From assembly GCA_963792075.1 (NCBI GenBank), contig CAWBUW010000008.1, positions 1 through 64,000 on the forward strand: DNA of 64,000 nt. The letters run 5' to 3'. The notes under the pieces are model-generated. The model made no database searches. It was not told where the DNA came from and saw nothing but the letters and a program-made list of their open reading frames with translations. Positions within the stretch are counted from its first letter, which is position 1. The number at the start of each line of letters is the position of its first letter. The translations under genes were made by a program, and so were the position numbers. Of this stretch, positions 35,336 to 44,391 are shown piece by piece. The stretch is from CAWBUW01 sp963792075 (GTDB taxonomy: Bacteria; Chloroflexota; Anaerolineae; Anaerolineales; UBA4823).

Positions 35336-35572
35336 ATGCCAAAGAAAAATCAACATGTTGTGCCAACCGGCGATGGGCAATGGGGTGTACGAGGTGATGG
35401 CAACTCACGTATGACCAAGAGAACACCCACCCAGTCTGACGCGATTGATGTTGCTCGAGATATCGCCAAAAATCAGCATTCCGATGTGGTGATCCATCGG
35501 CCTAATGGGCAAATTCGCGATCGCGATAGCTATGGAAGCGATCCCTGCCCACCAAAAGATAAAAAGCACTAG
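35336..35572 (+). CDS. DUF2188-domain protein
   Basis: Protein of 78 residues with the DUF2188 pattern: a start with HVVPTGDGQWGVRGDGNSR and a later DVVIHRPNGQIRDRDSYG. These small proteins are widespread and often accompany toxin-antitoxin or regulator pairs; their role is not established. AAAGGAGG lies seven bases before the ATG. It is followed eight bases later by a DUF3892-type gene, and divergent from the XRE/ImmA operon. Confidence 0.75.
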   Translation: MPKKNQHVVPTGDGQWGVRGDGNSRMTKRTPTQSDAIDVARDIAKNQHSDVVIHRPNGQIRDRDSYGSDPCPPKDKKH

Positions 35573-35580
35573 GAGGTAAT

Positions 35581-35889
35581 ATGGCTTCTCATCGTATCGT
35601 CTGCACAGAACAAGAACCTGCGCCCAATCCCCCAAAACATGCTCACATTGTATCCGTAGGAATAGGAACAGATCCAAATAGCGCAACATCACGCATAACT
35701 TTTGGAGATGTAATTGCAGCAATTGACCGAGGCGACTTGTTTTACACGGTGGGTGAACAGTCAAAGAAAACCGCCAGGGTGGAAAAATATAGGTGTCAAC
35801 ATTGCAGTAGATGCCATATACGCTCAACAGCGGATGCTGTTCAGGATAATAATTTGGATAACCTACGATACTGCAACTGGAAAAAATAA
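35581..35889 (+). CDS. DUF3892-like small protein
   Basis: Protein of 102 residues. HAHIVSVGIGTD followed by TFGDVIAAIDRGDLFYTVG matches small DUF3892-type proteins. The C-terminus carries CQHCSRCHIRSTAD, which may bind zinc. The pairing with DUF2188 and the shared promoter suggest that they work together. AGGAGG precedes the start. The exact role is unknown. Confidence 0.6.
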   Translation: MASHRIVCTEQEPAPNPPKHAHIVSVGIGTDPNSATSRITFGDVIAAIDRGDLFYTVGEQSKKTARVEKYRCQHCSRCHIRSTADAVQDNNLDNLRYCNWKK

Positions 35890-35948
35890 CCATAATTCTA
35901 AAGTCACGCTATCACGCGAATTAGTGGCTGCCGCGACGATGTGGTTGA

Positions 35949-36041
35949 TGGACAGTTGGTATAGCCGTTTTCAGAGAAATTTCCCTGTTCGAAGTGAATT
36001 CGGGCAGGGAAATTGCGCGTAAGGGAAATAATTAACATTCA
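35949..36041. repeat. Right direct repeat of the cargo block (att-like)
   Basis: Repeats the order of the left copy: TGGACAGTTGGTAT, CCGTTTT, a hairpin AATTTCCCTG (35978-35987) with CAGGGAAATT (36005-36014), then GGAAATAATTAACATT. Here the first part no longer encodes the end of the helicase. Stem bases differ from the left copy on both arms in a compensating way. Confidence 0.6.
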
Positions 36042-36112
36042 CGGCGAGTTCAGGTTATTTATAACTTGAGCGGTTGATTGAGATATACTTACTTAAAGTG
36101 GAGGAAAATGAC

Positions 36113-36970
36113 ATGCGCAAATTATCCGACAGCTTTCTTCAAGATTTAAAATCGGGTTTCCTCTCCGGCTTGATGGCGCAGGTCCGTCAGGACCGGGATC
36201 TGGATCTAGAAATCCGCGAGGATTATCTGAATATCTATTACAAGGGGAATTCTCTACTGAAGTTAGCCGAGGTTCAAGCAGGGCGATACCGGGTTGAGAT
36301 CCACCCAAAATTCACCAGGGATACAAAATTCCAGGATTTGACCGACGAAGCGACAACCCACTTATTCCTGGCCCAGATTCCATCCATCAAGGAAAACATT
36401 ATTCAATACGGTAAATCATCCATTGAGATCGAGTATGAGCAGATGATCATCCGCGCCAACAACTACGAGCCGCGCAATAACAGCGAATATTTCATCGTTG
36501 ACCGGCAGGTTGCAGCCGGAAAAGCCGGCCGGTTTGATCTGACCGGTATCTACTGGCCACGCAAGGGACGTAGGAAGAATCAGGTGGTGTCCTTGTGCCT
36601 GTTCGAAGTGAAGTTCGCTCTCAACCAGGATATCCAGGATGTGCACAAGCAGCTCGAACGGTATTACGAGGCGATCAAAGCGAACGCGGCCGAAATTGCA
36701 GACGAGACCCAAACGATCTTCAGGCATAAGCTGGACCTTGGGCTCTTCAATCAATCACCAGAGAGGCTGGAAGTATTGAAATCTTTGACGTTATCCCGCG
36801 AGCTGGATAAGTTTCAATTCATTCTCATATTGGTGGATTACAACCCAAACAGCAAGTTGTATGGCCGCGTGAATCTGGCCGGATTATCCTTTCACAGCCA
36901 GGTGCGAGTGTTCCACAGTGGATTCGCGATGTGGGGGAGTAATTTGGAGCCGGTCACAGAGATTATCTGA
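36113..36970 (+). CDS. Putative PD-(D/E)xK nuclease-like protein
   Basis: Protein of 285 residues. RFDLTGIYWPRKGR followed by LCLFEVKFALNQDI (about residues 142-180) gives an Asp then Glu-x-Lys pattern with a hydrophobic strand before it, as in restriction-enzyme-like nucleases. It is followed by a helix with QLERYYEAIK. The start at 36113 follows GGAGGAAAATGAC; an in-frame start at 36074 lacks a ribosome site. It stands alone on the plus strand between the cargo block and the minus-strand defence island. No named family is assigned. Confidence 0.55.
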   Translation: MRKLSDSFLQDLKSGFLSGLMAQVRQDRDLDLEIREDYLNIYYKGNSLLKLAEVQAGRYRVEIHPKFTRDTKFQDLTDEATTHLFLAQIPSIKENIIQYGKSSIEIEYEQMIIRANNYEPRNNSEYFIVDRQVAAGKAGRFDLTGIYWPRKGRRKNQVVSLCLFEVKFALNQDIQDVHKQLERYYEAIKANAAEIADETQTIFRHKLDLGLFNQSPERLEVLKSLTLSRELDKFQFILILVDYNPNSKLYGRVNLAGLSFHSQVRVFHSGFAMWGSNLEPVTEII

Positions 36971-37097
36971 TTATTTATTCGCATTCCCGCAACACCATTA
37001 GATCCCCGAAGGTGCCCTATGCCCTCTCAAGAATCTGCCAAAGAACCCAAAATCATCATCCTGACGCCGAGCGATCCACGCCGTGACGGGACAAGCC

Positions 37098-37140
37098 GGT
37101 GGGGTTGTATTGCGGGCTTTGCCCGCAATACAACCCCACC
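37098..37140. repeat. Perfect 20-bp inverted repeat with three-base loop
   Basis: GGTGGGGTTGTATTGCGGGC (37098-37117) and its exact complement (37121-37140) flank TTT. It lies between two convergent genes and could act as a bidirectional terminator, but there is no T-run on either side. Similar in design to the operon hairpins further left. Confidence 0.7.
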
Positions 37141-37239
37141 ACTGCCCCCTACCACGGCAACTCCCAATGATCCAGCGTCGAATTTTCAAACCGTGTTATA
37201 GATGAATATATGGATGGCTTTGCGGATTGGATAAGTACA

Positions 37240-40200
37240 TTACCCAAACAACTCATCAATAAGGTGATCAATCTCACCGGTATCAATCCCACCTCGATCG
37301 TCGTCTCGAGTGATCACGAGTGTAGCTCTAGCGCTTCCCCCTTCACTCCGGGGTAGCACTCCTTCTTTGCGGTACCAGGCCAGTTTATCCTCCCAGCGTT
37401 TCCGATAACTCGGATCGCGCAACATGCCCAGGTGTTCCCAAAGGATTAACTGACCAGACTCAGCATCTTCAATAGTGAAATCCGGGTAGCGAACCTTGCC
37501 ATCCGAACCTACAAAAGGCTGCTCATAAGAATAATCAACCCCCAGTTGGTGCAGCTCATTGGCAATAATCACTTCTGACTTTGATCGAACACTATCGCCT
37601 CTGCGTGTTTTATGGATCAGGCCATCCTCCAGGAACAGGCCTCTCAGTTCAACTGGATGGGCTTCCTGGAATAGATTAGTCAGCCGGCGCGCAGCTTCTG
37701 AGTAATAATCATCTGAATACCTTCGCATTTCATGACGGTCGCCTTGGTGTAAGACGATAACCCGACTTTTCTGTCGAGTAAGCGCAGTGTAAAGGAGTTC
37801 ACGAGAAAGCAGGCGACATGGGTTTGGTAATACCATAAAAGTGGTCTCAAACTCTGAACCCTGGGTCTTATGAACCGTGAGAGTGTAAGCCAATTCAAGC
37901 CTAGGTGATGCATCTTCACCAAAATCGCGTTTTCCATAATCATACCGATAACTTGGTTGGGATGAGAATTCAACCTCTAACTTCCAGGGAAGTCCTTTGT
38001 AAGTTGCCTTGGCGCTTTTGAATTGGCCGACTACAATGCCAATCTCCCCATTCGCTACATAGGATATCGCGCCCTCTCGAGGCCAGACATCGTAACGGCG
38101 TTGGTTCTGAACATTGATTACCTTGTCGCCGTATAAAATTTCCTCTGGTCCCATGGGTTTTGGTATTTTTCGACGGAAAGTGTCAACAGCAAATTTCTTA
38201 GTACTGTGACGAAAAGTAGTCTGGATTAGCCGGTTCAGCGCGTCGACACCATGAGATGCATTTCGCACCGGCGAGAGGATCTGCCAATCCTCGACTTTTC
38301 CGCAGGAGCCTGGCTCGCCATTTTGGCCTGCCCTAAAATACACAAAATCCTTAAAAAGTGTTCCTCCGAGAGAACATTCAAATCCAGCAACATCATCTTT
38401 CCCTTTTAGGCCAAGCTCCTCAACCATAGCCGATAGAAGTTTTTCTTGCAATTCATCAGGATGATCCCAGCGGATGAACCGCAAATGCTCGGATACCCTA
38501 TCGTCCTTGATGAGGTTCCAGATTTCATCGGCTCCTGGATCAAGAGAACGCCCAGAAAACCAATCTGCTAAAAGAAGATCATTTCGGATTTGGCCTTTTT
38601 GCCTACGTCGAACTGTCAGTTCAGCAGATCCTGGACCAATACGCGGAAAGAGTGAATTTACATTCCTCGGTTGTAACTCTCGTACAACATCTAAAAACGG
38701 GCGTCCAGCGCCAATTGGCGGCAATTGACGCGGATCCCCCACTAAGATCAACCGCTCAACTCCTTTTAGTGCATCCAGCACCGCAGCGAATTGCTCCTCG
38801 GTAAGCATGGATGATTCGTCGATAATCACAGTTTTGCTAGAGACAATTTTGGGCTGATCAGATAAGTGATAGTTACCCGTTAGCGGGTCATAACGATCGA
38901 GCGGAAGAAGGAATTGGGCGATGGTTTGTGCGCCTTTTATGCCGGTTTGGATTTCCATCCGCACCCTGGCTTTGCCGGTCGGAGCCAACATTAATATCCC
39001 ACCTGCCTGCACAGGTTGGGCGTGGCAAAGAACTTTGAGCAAAGTTGTCTTGCCAGTTCCGGCGGGACCAGTCAGGACAGACACGCGAGACGCAAATAAC
39101 TCCTCCAAAGCAGCCGTTTTTTCTATGCGAGCGTCCTCTTCCGCATGGTCCGCCGGGGACACAGGTTCTCCCAGCGCCTCGTCTAGCTGCACTCGCCAGT
39201 TGATTGGGCTACTGTGACGTGCCCCGCGCAAACGTTTTATCACTGAAGGACGAATGATGTTACCGACCGCGTACAAGCGTTCAAGCTGGTAAGCTGGTTG
39301 ATTTTCCGCCAATTGTATTCGTTTTACAGTTGAATCGAATGCTGGCTCAACTACTGTCATCAGATCGCCATCCACTGGACAGGAGGGACGAACGTCAAGC
39401 CCGCGGATTTCCTGGATGATCTGGTGGCGAGGCCGTAGCGTATCCCCATCCAGAGCAGCTTGTTCAAGTTGACGGACCACAAACGAACGCACTCTCCGTG
39501 CATCTAAAGCATCCTCAATCCGGGATGGCACTGGTAGAGGGAATTCTTCCCGGATGACAGCTTCTGGGAATAAGCCTCTATCAATCGTCGCTAGGTTGAT
39601 GGGGTCAGGCGAGTATCGATCTAACTCATATAAAAGATATGGGTTTGCTAATATCTCGGCATCTGAGACAACAATTCTCGACTTTGTGCGTTGTTTATCC
39701 TCGTGAACGTAAAAACGCGTAGCCTGGTCCGTGCTCAGTTCAAAACGGCTGAGCAATTTCAGAAAAGCGCGCCTTTCATCCGGTAACAACCTCCATTTCT
39801 TGCGCAACATAGGCCCAATTTTTGAGGAGATTTCGGTCGGGTATTTTTCAGGTTGGCTGACGATTTGTTCTACAATAGCCCAAGGATCTAGATCATCAAT
39901 ATCCTTACCAGAACGGGCATCTGCCAACAGCTTCTCAATTTCATAAGCGAGAAGAGTTCCTTGACCGACCCCAAAGGCTGTAAGCGCTGCGCCGAGGCCT
40001 GGGTAAGGTCCACGCATTGCCCATAGCTCATTGAGGCGTTGATCGATCCACCCTAAAACACCTTCCCAAGGGCCTGGGATAACCCGTTGGATATTGGTGA
40101 TCGCCTTGATGCAGGAAAGCAGCGCCGCAATTGCTCCATCGTTTGTAACGTGTTCGGTTGCATAGCTGAACGCCCAGAACTGTTCGCCAGGCGCGAAGGC

Positions 40201-41010
40201 AATGTATTGAGTTGGATCTTCATCGGGGTGAGTATCCAGATAATTGAGTACCTCATGATAGGGCAGTAAAAAACCGTCTGTAAATTTGGGGCGGATGGAG
40301 TGCTGTATTATTCGTTCCCATAACACACTCTTGAGTTCACCCACTGGATCTCCATAACGATACTCGACCGGATCGCCAACATGGGTCACCCATCCTACAC
40401 CAATAATGACTCGACGGGTGTCCTCCGCAAGCGGAGTACGCTTGGCATAGAAGAATGCCAATGAATAATTGGGTTGGATAGCACTAAAAAAAGTATCCAA
40501 CATCACCAACTGGTTATGCTTTTCCTGTACCCACTCAGTATCAAAACCCATCTTCTCGTGTGCACGCTCTTCGAGTTCCGGGTGAAATCCAAGATCTAAT
40601 GATTCGACATGGTCAGTGACATTCTCTTTCAGCATCCATCGAAACGGCAGACATGCAGCAGAGTAAGGTGGATGCCTGAATGGTGTGGGTCGCAGATGTT
40701 GATGAGCACGGCTGGACTTAGCGTAAGGGTGTTCCAACCAACGCGTCATCTCGAATGGAGCCATAAAACTCCCGTGTTCGCTGGCACAAGCCGGAAGGTC
40801 TTTCTGTTCTAGTTCTTCCCAAGATCGTCCAGCTAACACTTTTTCGAGGTTATCATCGCGTTTCTCCCGCACACGCGGTAGGATCAAACAGGAGATGTTA
40901 TCAGGTGGTGATTGGCAGATTTTCCCCATCCAATCTGTGTCATTCCAAGGAACACGTATAGAGAGATGTCGAAGCGGTAAGTGCCTTGCCCCATCAGAGA
41001 GTAATGTCAC
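37240..41010 (-). CDS. RecD-like helicase with C-terminal nuclease domain
   Basis: Protein of 1,256 residues. The N-terminal 600 residues are not recognised. A superfamily 1 helicase follows: Walker A GPAGTGKTT (about 648), DESSM (about 730), GDPRQLPPIG (about 760), and TVHKTQGSEF with LYTALTRQKSR (about 1,050-1,085). The last 120 residues form a restriction-type nuclease: SKSEVIIANEL, YEQPF, YPDFTIED and LWEHLGML, with Asp, Glu and Lys-rich positions. It should unwind and cut DNA. It is the last gene of operon A, 18 bases after the Lhr-like helicase. Such helicase-nucleases are common in phage defence, and no closer name can be given. Confidence 0.8.
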   Translation of the reverse strand: MTLLSDGARHLPLRHLSIRVPWNDTDWMGKICQSPPDNISCLILPRVREKRDDNLEKVLAGRSWEELEQKDLPACASEHGSFMAPFEMTRWLEHPYAKSSRAHQHLRPTPFRHPPYSAACLPFRWMLKENVTDHVESLDLGFHPELEERAHEKMGFDTEWVQEKHNQLVMLDTFFSAIQPNYSLAFFYAKRTPLAEDTRRVIIGVGWVTHVGDPVEYRYGDPVGELKSVLWERIIQHSIRPKFTDGFLLPYHEVLNYLDTHPDEDPTQYIAFAPGEQFWAFSYATEHVTNDGAIAALLSCIKAITNIQRVIPGPWEGVLGWIDQRLNELWAMRGPYPGLGAALTAFGVGQGTLLAYEIEKLLADARSGKDIDDLDPWAIVEQIVSQPEKYPTEISSKIGPMLRKKWRLLPDERRAFLKLLSRFELSTDQATRFYVHEDKQRTKSRIVVSDAEILANPYLLYELDRYSPDPINLATIDRGLFPEAVIREEFPLPVPSRIEDALDARRVRSFVVRQLEQAALDGDTLRPRHQIIQEIRGLDVRPSCPVDGDLMTVVEPAFDSTVKRIQLAENQPAYQLERLYAVGNIIRPSVIKRLRGARHSSPINWRVQLDEALGEPVSPADHAEEDARIEKTAALEELFASRVSVLTGPAGTGKTTLLKVLCHAQPVQAGGILMLAPTGKARVRMEIQTGIKGAQTIAQFLLPLDRYDPLTGNYHLSDQPKIVSSKTVIIDESSMLTEEQFAAVLDALKGVERLILVGDPRQLPPIGAGRPFLDVVRELQPRNVNSLFPRIGPGSAELTVRRRQKGQIRNDLLLADWFSGRSLDPGADEIWNLIKDDRVSEHLRFIRWDHPDELQEKLLSAMVEELGLKGKDDVAGFECSLGGTLFKDFVYFRAGQNGEPGSCGKVEDWQILSPVRNASHGVDALNRLIQTTFRHSTKKFAVDTFRRKIPKPMGPEEILYGDKVINVQNQRRYDVWPREGAISYVANGEIGIVVGQFKSAKATYKGLPWKLEVEFSSQPSYRYDYGKRDFGEDASPRLELAYTLTVHKTQGSEFETTFMVLPNPCRLLSRELLYTALTRQKSRVIVLHQGDRHEMRRYSDDYYSEAARRLTNLFQEAHPVELRGLFLEDGLIHKTRRGDSVRSKSEVIIANELHQLGVDYSYEQPFVGSDGKVRYPDFTIEDAESGQLILWEHLGMLRDPSYRKRWEDKLAWYRKEGVLPRSEGGSARATLVITRDDDRGGIDTGEIDHLIDELFG

Positions 41011-41028
41011 AGTTTGTCTCCGTTGGTT

Positions 41029-43161
41029 TCATTCAAAAAGCTTTAGATTTATAGGAGTAAGAGGAATTTCGTGTAAATGCGATATCGTATTAACTAATGA
41101 AATGTTGATTATCCGACTGAGAATCTCATCACGCTTGAGCGGGGTAGGCAGGTTGTCAAAGAAGGGTCCCGTCGTCGCATAGTTAGCCATGTGACGCCAG
41201 CTGGTGTTTATAAGGGAAACAATGGTTTCAGGATCTTTAGGAATTACATTAAAATCCAATGGCACATCAGATGAGAGAGCAATACCTTCTGCTTTATTAA
41301 TCGGTTTACAAATAAAACCGTTTTTCTCAAAGATTAATTCGAGGATTTGATTCCCGAGAGCTCCGACAAATGTATAGTAAATATGCTTACCCTTTGAGTG
41401 TTCGAACCATACTGCGTCGCCAGAATTGGTAAGTTGGTTAGTCTTTGAATAAAGTTCGTCTAATTCACCACTACATCTAGCATCCAAATTATGATTATCA
41501 AAACGTGGATGGTGAGTTAATAAGTCTCGAATTCCTTGTGCAAGTAATAAACTCATATTAAAGATGCCTCTACTACCCCAGACAGGTCGGATTGGATCGC
41601 TTACCGGTGGGTTGGTACGGACTGCCAGACCTGCGTCCGATATACTTACAATACGCCAGAATCGACCGGCATAGAGCACAACATTTCCCCGTTTTATTTG
41701 GTGAGGCCTCAACGGTAAGTTCGCCAGGAGCCGACCCTCGTGGAAAACTGGTATACCAACTTCAGAACCAGTAATGTTGGTAAAGATTTCATACTTTTCA
41801 ATAAGGTCTTCTAGATTACGACCCACACCATATACATGTCTCGAAGGTTCGCGTCGTAAAAAGTCTTTGTCAACCAGTTTCTCCAGCATTGTAATTATAT
41901 TCTCGCGATCAAACCAACCAAAGACCCCAAATAACTCATCCAACTCATCGGGATGGATCAGTAAATTTCTTTTCCCTGCTAGAATCGAAAAAACTTGCTG
42001 GACTAATATGCTATATGGATGCCCGACAACTTCACTCTCTACATGATCTTTTTCAGCGAGATTGAGCAGAGCCAGATTTTGTAGCAATTCAAGTGAATTC
42101 TTCGACAGGAGGGTGACCTCTGTATTGGGTCCTCGCCTGCCACCCCGGCCTATTCGTTGCAAAAAGCTCATCACTGATAGAGATGGTTCAACCAAAATCA
42201 CTTTTTCTATTGAGCCAATGTCAATTCCAAGTTCCAGAGTCGATGTGGCAACGCATATTGCCATCTGAGAGGTTTTAAAGCCACGCTCAACAAATCCCCG
42301 TTGTTCCTTTGTTAATGTGGAGTAATGTATATAACTTTGGTAAGGTTCCAAGTCCTTTAAAATTAAATAAACATCATCACAGCTTCTCCTGGAATTTACA
42401 AAGCATAAGACTTTATTACTTCGCCCCTCTTTTACCAAATCTCGAAGCTGAGACATAGTTGACAACCAATGAAATTGACCGACTATTTCCCGCTTTCCCA
42501 GCGCGATAATGGTTTGTGCTGGCTCTCTTTGAGGGCAAAGCCATCGTGACATATCTTCTGGATTTCCGACTGTAGCTGATAAGGCAACTCGCTGAATCCG
42601 TCTTTTGGCTCTTTTCTCTAACCTTTGAAGCAGGAAAACTAACTGATCACCCCGTGGGTTTCCGTACAACTGGTGAACTTCATCTAGAATGAGGTAGCTT
42701 ACTTTCTTCAATAATGAATGATTTCCTGATAGGAGAACATCCAAAGATTCGGGAGTTGTTAAGAGGACACGAACAGAAGTGGACTTATCTGACAATGAAA
42801 TATCACCATGCCGAATTCTTATTTCAAGTCCCAATTGATGCAGTGGTCCTTCCAACCGTCTAAAAAGATCGTTTAACAACGCCCGAGTAGGGGCAAGATA
42901 GAGAGCTACTTGCTCAGGATTAATAAGCAAGCGAGCTGAAATTGGGATTAATGCGGCTTCTGTTTTACCACTGGCAGTCGGCGAAATTAATAATGTGTCC
43001 GTTCCATTATAAATAATCTCAATAGCTTGTTCCTGGATGGGTTTCTTTTGGAGAAAATGTTGTCCTAGGAATGCAGTAATGGCCCTATCTAACCCCGGAC
43101 GGCTCTTGACCGCTTCAAACCCAAGTTCTGAGATTAAGTAATCGGATAACTCATCATTCAT
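41029..43161 (-). CDS. Lhr/BrxHI-like DEAD/H-box helicase
   Basis: Protein of 710 residues. SF2 helicase with SPTASGKTEA (motif I, about 63), LDEVHQLYG (motif II, about 157), ALSATVGNPED (motif III) and QRIGRGGRRG (motif VI, about 355). An Lhr-type winged-helix and C-terminal region follow. BrxHI of BREX types 2 and 6 and the helicase of Shango-type loci have this general form and sit beside a BrxD-like ATPase, as here. The ATG at 43161 is chosen because it overlaps the stop of the ATPase gene upstream (ATGAATGA). Confidence 0.8.
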   Translation of the reverse strand: MNDELSDYLISELGFEAVKSRPGLDRAITAFLGQHFLQKKPIQEQAIEIIYNGTDTLLISPTASGKTEAALIPISARLLINPEQVALYLAPTRALLNDLFRRLEGPLHQLGLEIRIRHGDISLSDKSTSVRVLLTTPESLDVLLSGNHSLLKKVSYLILDEVHQLYGNPRGDQLVFLLQRLEKRAKRRIQRVALSATVGNPEDMSRWLCPQREPAQTIIALGKREIVGQFHWLSTMSQLRDLVKEGRSNKVLCFVNSRRSCDDVYLILKDLEPYQSYIHYSTLTKEQRGFVERGFKTSQMAICVATSTLELGIDIGSIEKVILVEPSLSVMSFLQRIGRGGRRGPNTEVTLLSKNSLELLQNLALLNLAEKDHVESEVVGHPYSILVQQVFSILAGKRNLLIHPDELDELFGVFGWFDRENIITMLEKLVDKDFLRREPSRHVYGVGRNLEDLIEKYEIFTNITGSEVGIPVFHEGRLLANLPLRPHQIKRGNVVLYAGRFWRIVSISDAGLAVRTNPPVSDPIRPVWGSRGIFNMSLLLAQGIRDLLTHHPRFDNHNLDARCSGELDELYSKTNQLTNSGDAVWFEHSKGKHIYYTFVGALGNQILELIFEKNGFICKPINKAEGIALSSDVPLDFNVIPKDPETIVSLINTSWRHMANYATTGPFFDNLPTPLKRDEILSRIINISLVNTISHLHEIPLTPINLKLFE

Positions 43162-44391
43162 GTCGTCCCCTGGTTTCATCCAATATCCCAATTACCTTAC
43201 GCACATAGTCTCCGATACTTACACCTTCAAGATTTTTAGCAGCTAAATGTGTAGCTTTGATCATTTTGGGTGAAGCTTGCCAGTCGTAGGCACTCGAATA
43301 TATTTCCACAATTTTGCTACCGACTTCTTGTCTTTCTTGTACACTTTAATGGCTCAAGCTCCAATAATGCATCAGAGGTCAACTGTCGAATCCAGAAGGT
43401 ATCATAACTTCCCATAAAAGAAGGTGTAGTCGCATAAAGGAAATAACAATGGGGGAAATATTGGCTTTGCTGAATGATCTGCCGCAGATTGGCATAGGCT
43501 TGATCCTGGTAAGAGGATCGTGCAAAAGAATGGATCAATTCGGCCTCATCTAAAAGAATACAAATACCTTTAAAACCAATGAGGCGGATAGTTGCAGCCA
43601 TCTCGCTTAAAATTTGGATTGCATTGGTACTATCTAAACAAAAATTAATTCCCAATTGTTTGACTTCCCTCTTTCCAGTCCTCTCACCACTGAGGTATTT
43701 AAGTATTTCTTGCCTCTTTACTTCATTTGGGCGCAATAAATTGGTTGTGTCCACATACGCAGCCATAATATCCCGAAGCGTTGGAGGTAGCCTGTTCTCG
43801 ACAATCTCGTATATTTGTTGTTCATCTAAAAGACGAATATCGCGTAACCACCGATCGAATATATTCGATAGAGCGGGCCTTGAACGTTGGTCAGCCGTTC
43901 GGAGCCCCCACATAATTTCGTGGTAAACAGCCATAAAATCATATAAAGGACAGGCATTTTGCGATAATGTGACCATACTCACGGCAAAATCCCGATCGTA
44001 GGCCAATTCCCTGAGCAAATACAAAGTGTGAGTTTTACCCTGGCCAATATCGGCATTGAGGAACCGTACAATCGATCTATCTTCCGCGATTGTATCTAGG
44101 TCCATCTCTACCTGCTTGAGCAACTTTTCACGTCCAACAGAATAAAATCCGGTTCCATTTGGGGATGGTATCCCTCTACGCAGTGCATCGATAATCCCGT
44201 TAGCCTCTTTTAACCGATACTATTTTTTCACTCTCCGGAGCACCAAAGGGAATCTTGTTTTTTGATATGAGATCCATTAATTCAAGCATCTCTTGAGGGT
44301 TAAGTCGCAATTTTGGATAGTCTCCAAGAGCAAAGTATCCTTTCCGCTTTGCCTCTGCGACGATCATGCGCAGGCTGATCGTGGCGCTCAT
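43154..44391 (-). CDS. BrxD-like ATPase no. 2 (DUF2791), two frameshifts
   Basis: Reconstructed protein of about 411 residues. An extra N-terminal domain of about 60 residues (MSATISLRMIVAEAKRKGYF) is followed by the BrxD/DUF2791 core: FYSVGREKLLKQ, Walker A ADIGQGKTH (about 113), LLDEAELIHS (about 283) and FLYATTPSF. One break near 44208 joins the N-terminal frame to RLKEANGIIDALRRG. A second near 43340 leads to VQERQEVGSKIVEIY and a stop at 43154. Both are repaired by removing one base. It overlaps the other DUF2791 gene by ATGA and the helicase by eight bases. The Walker motifs are intact. Confidence 0.7.
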
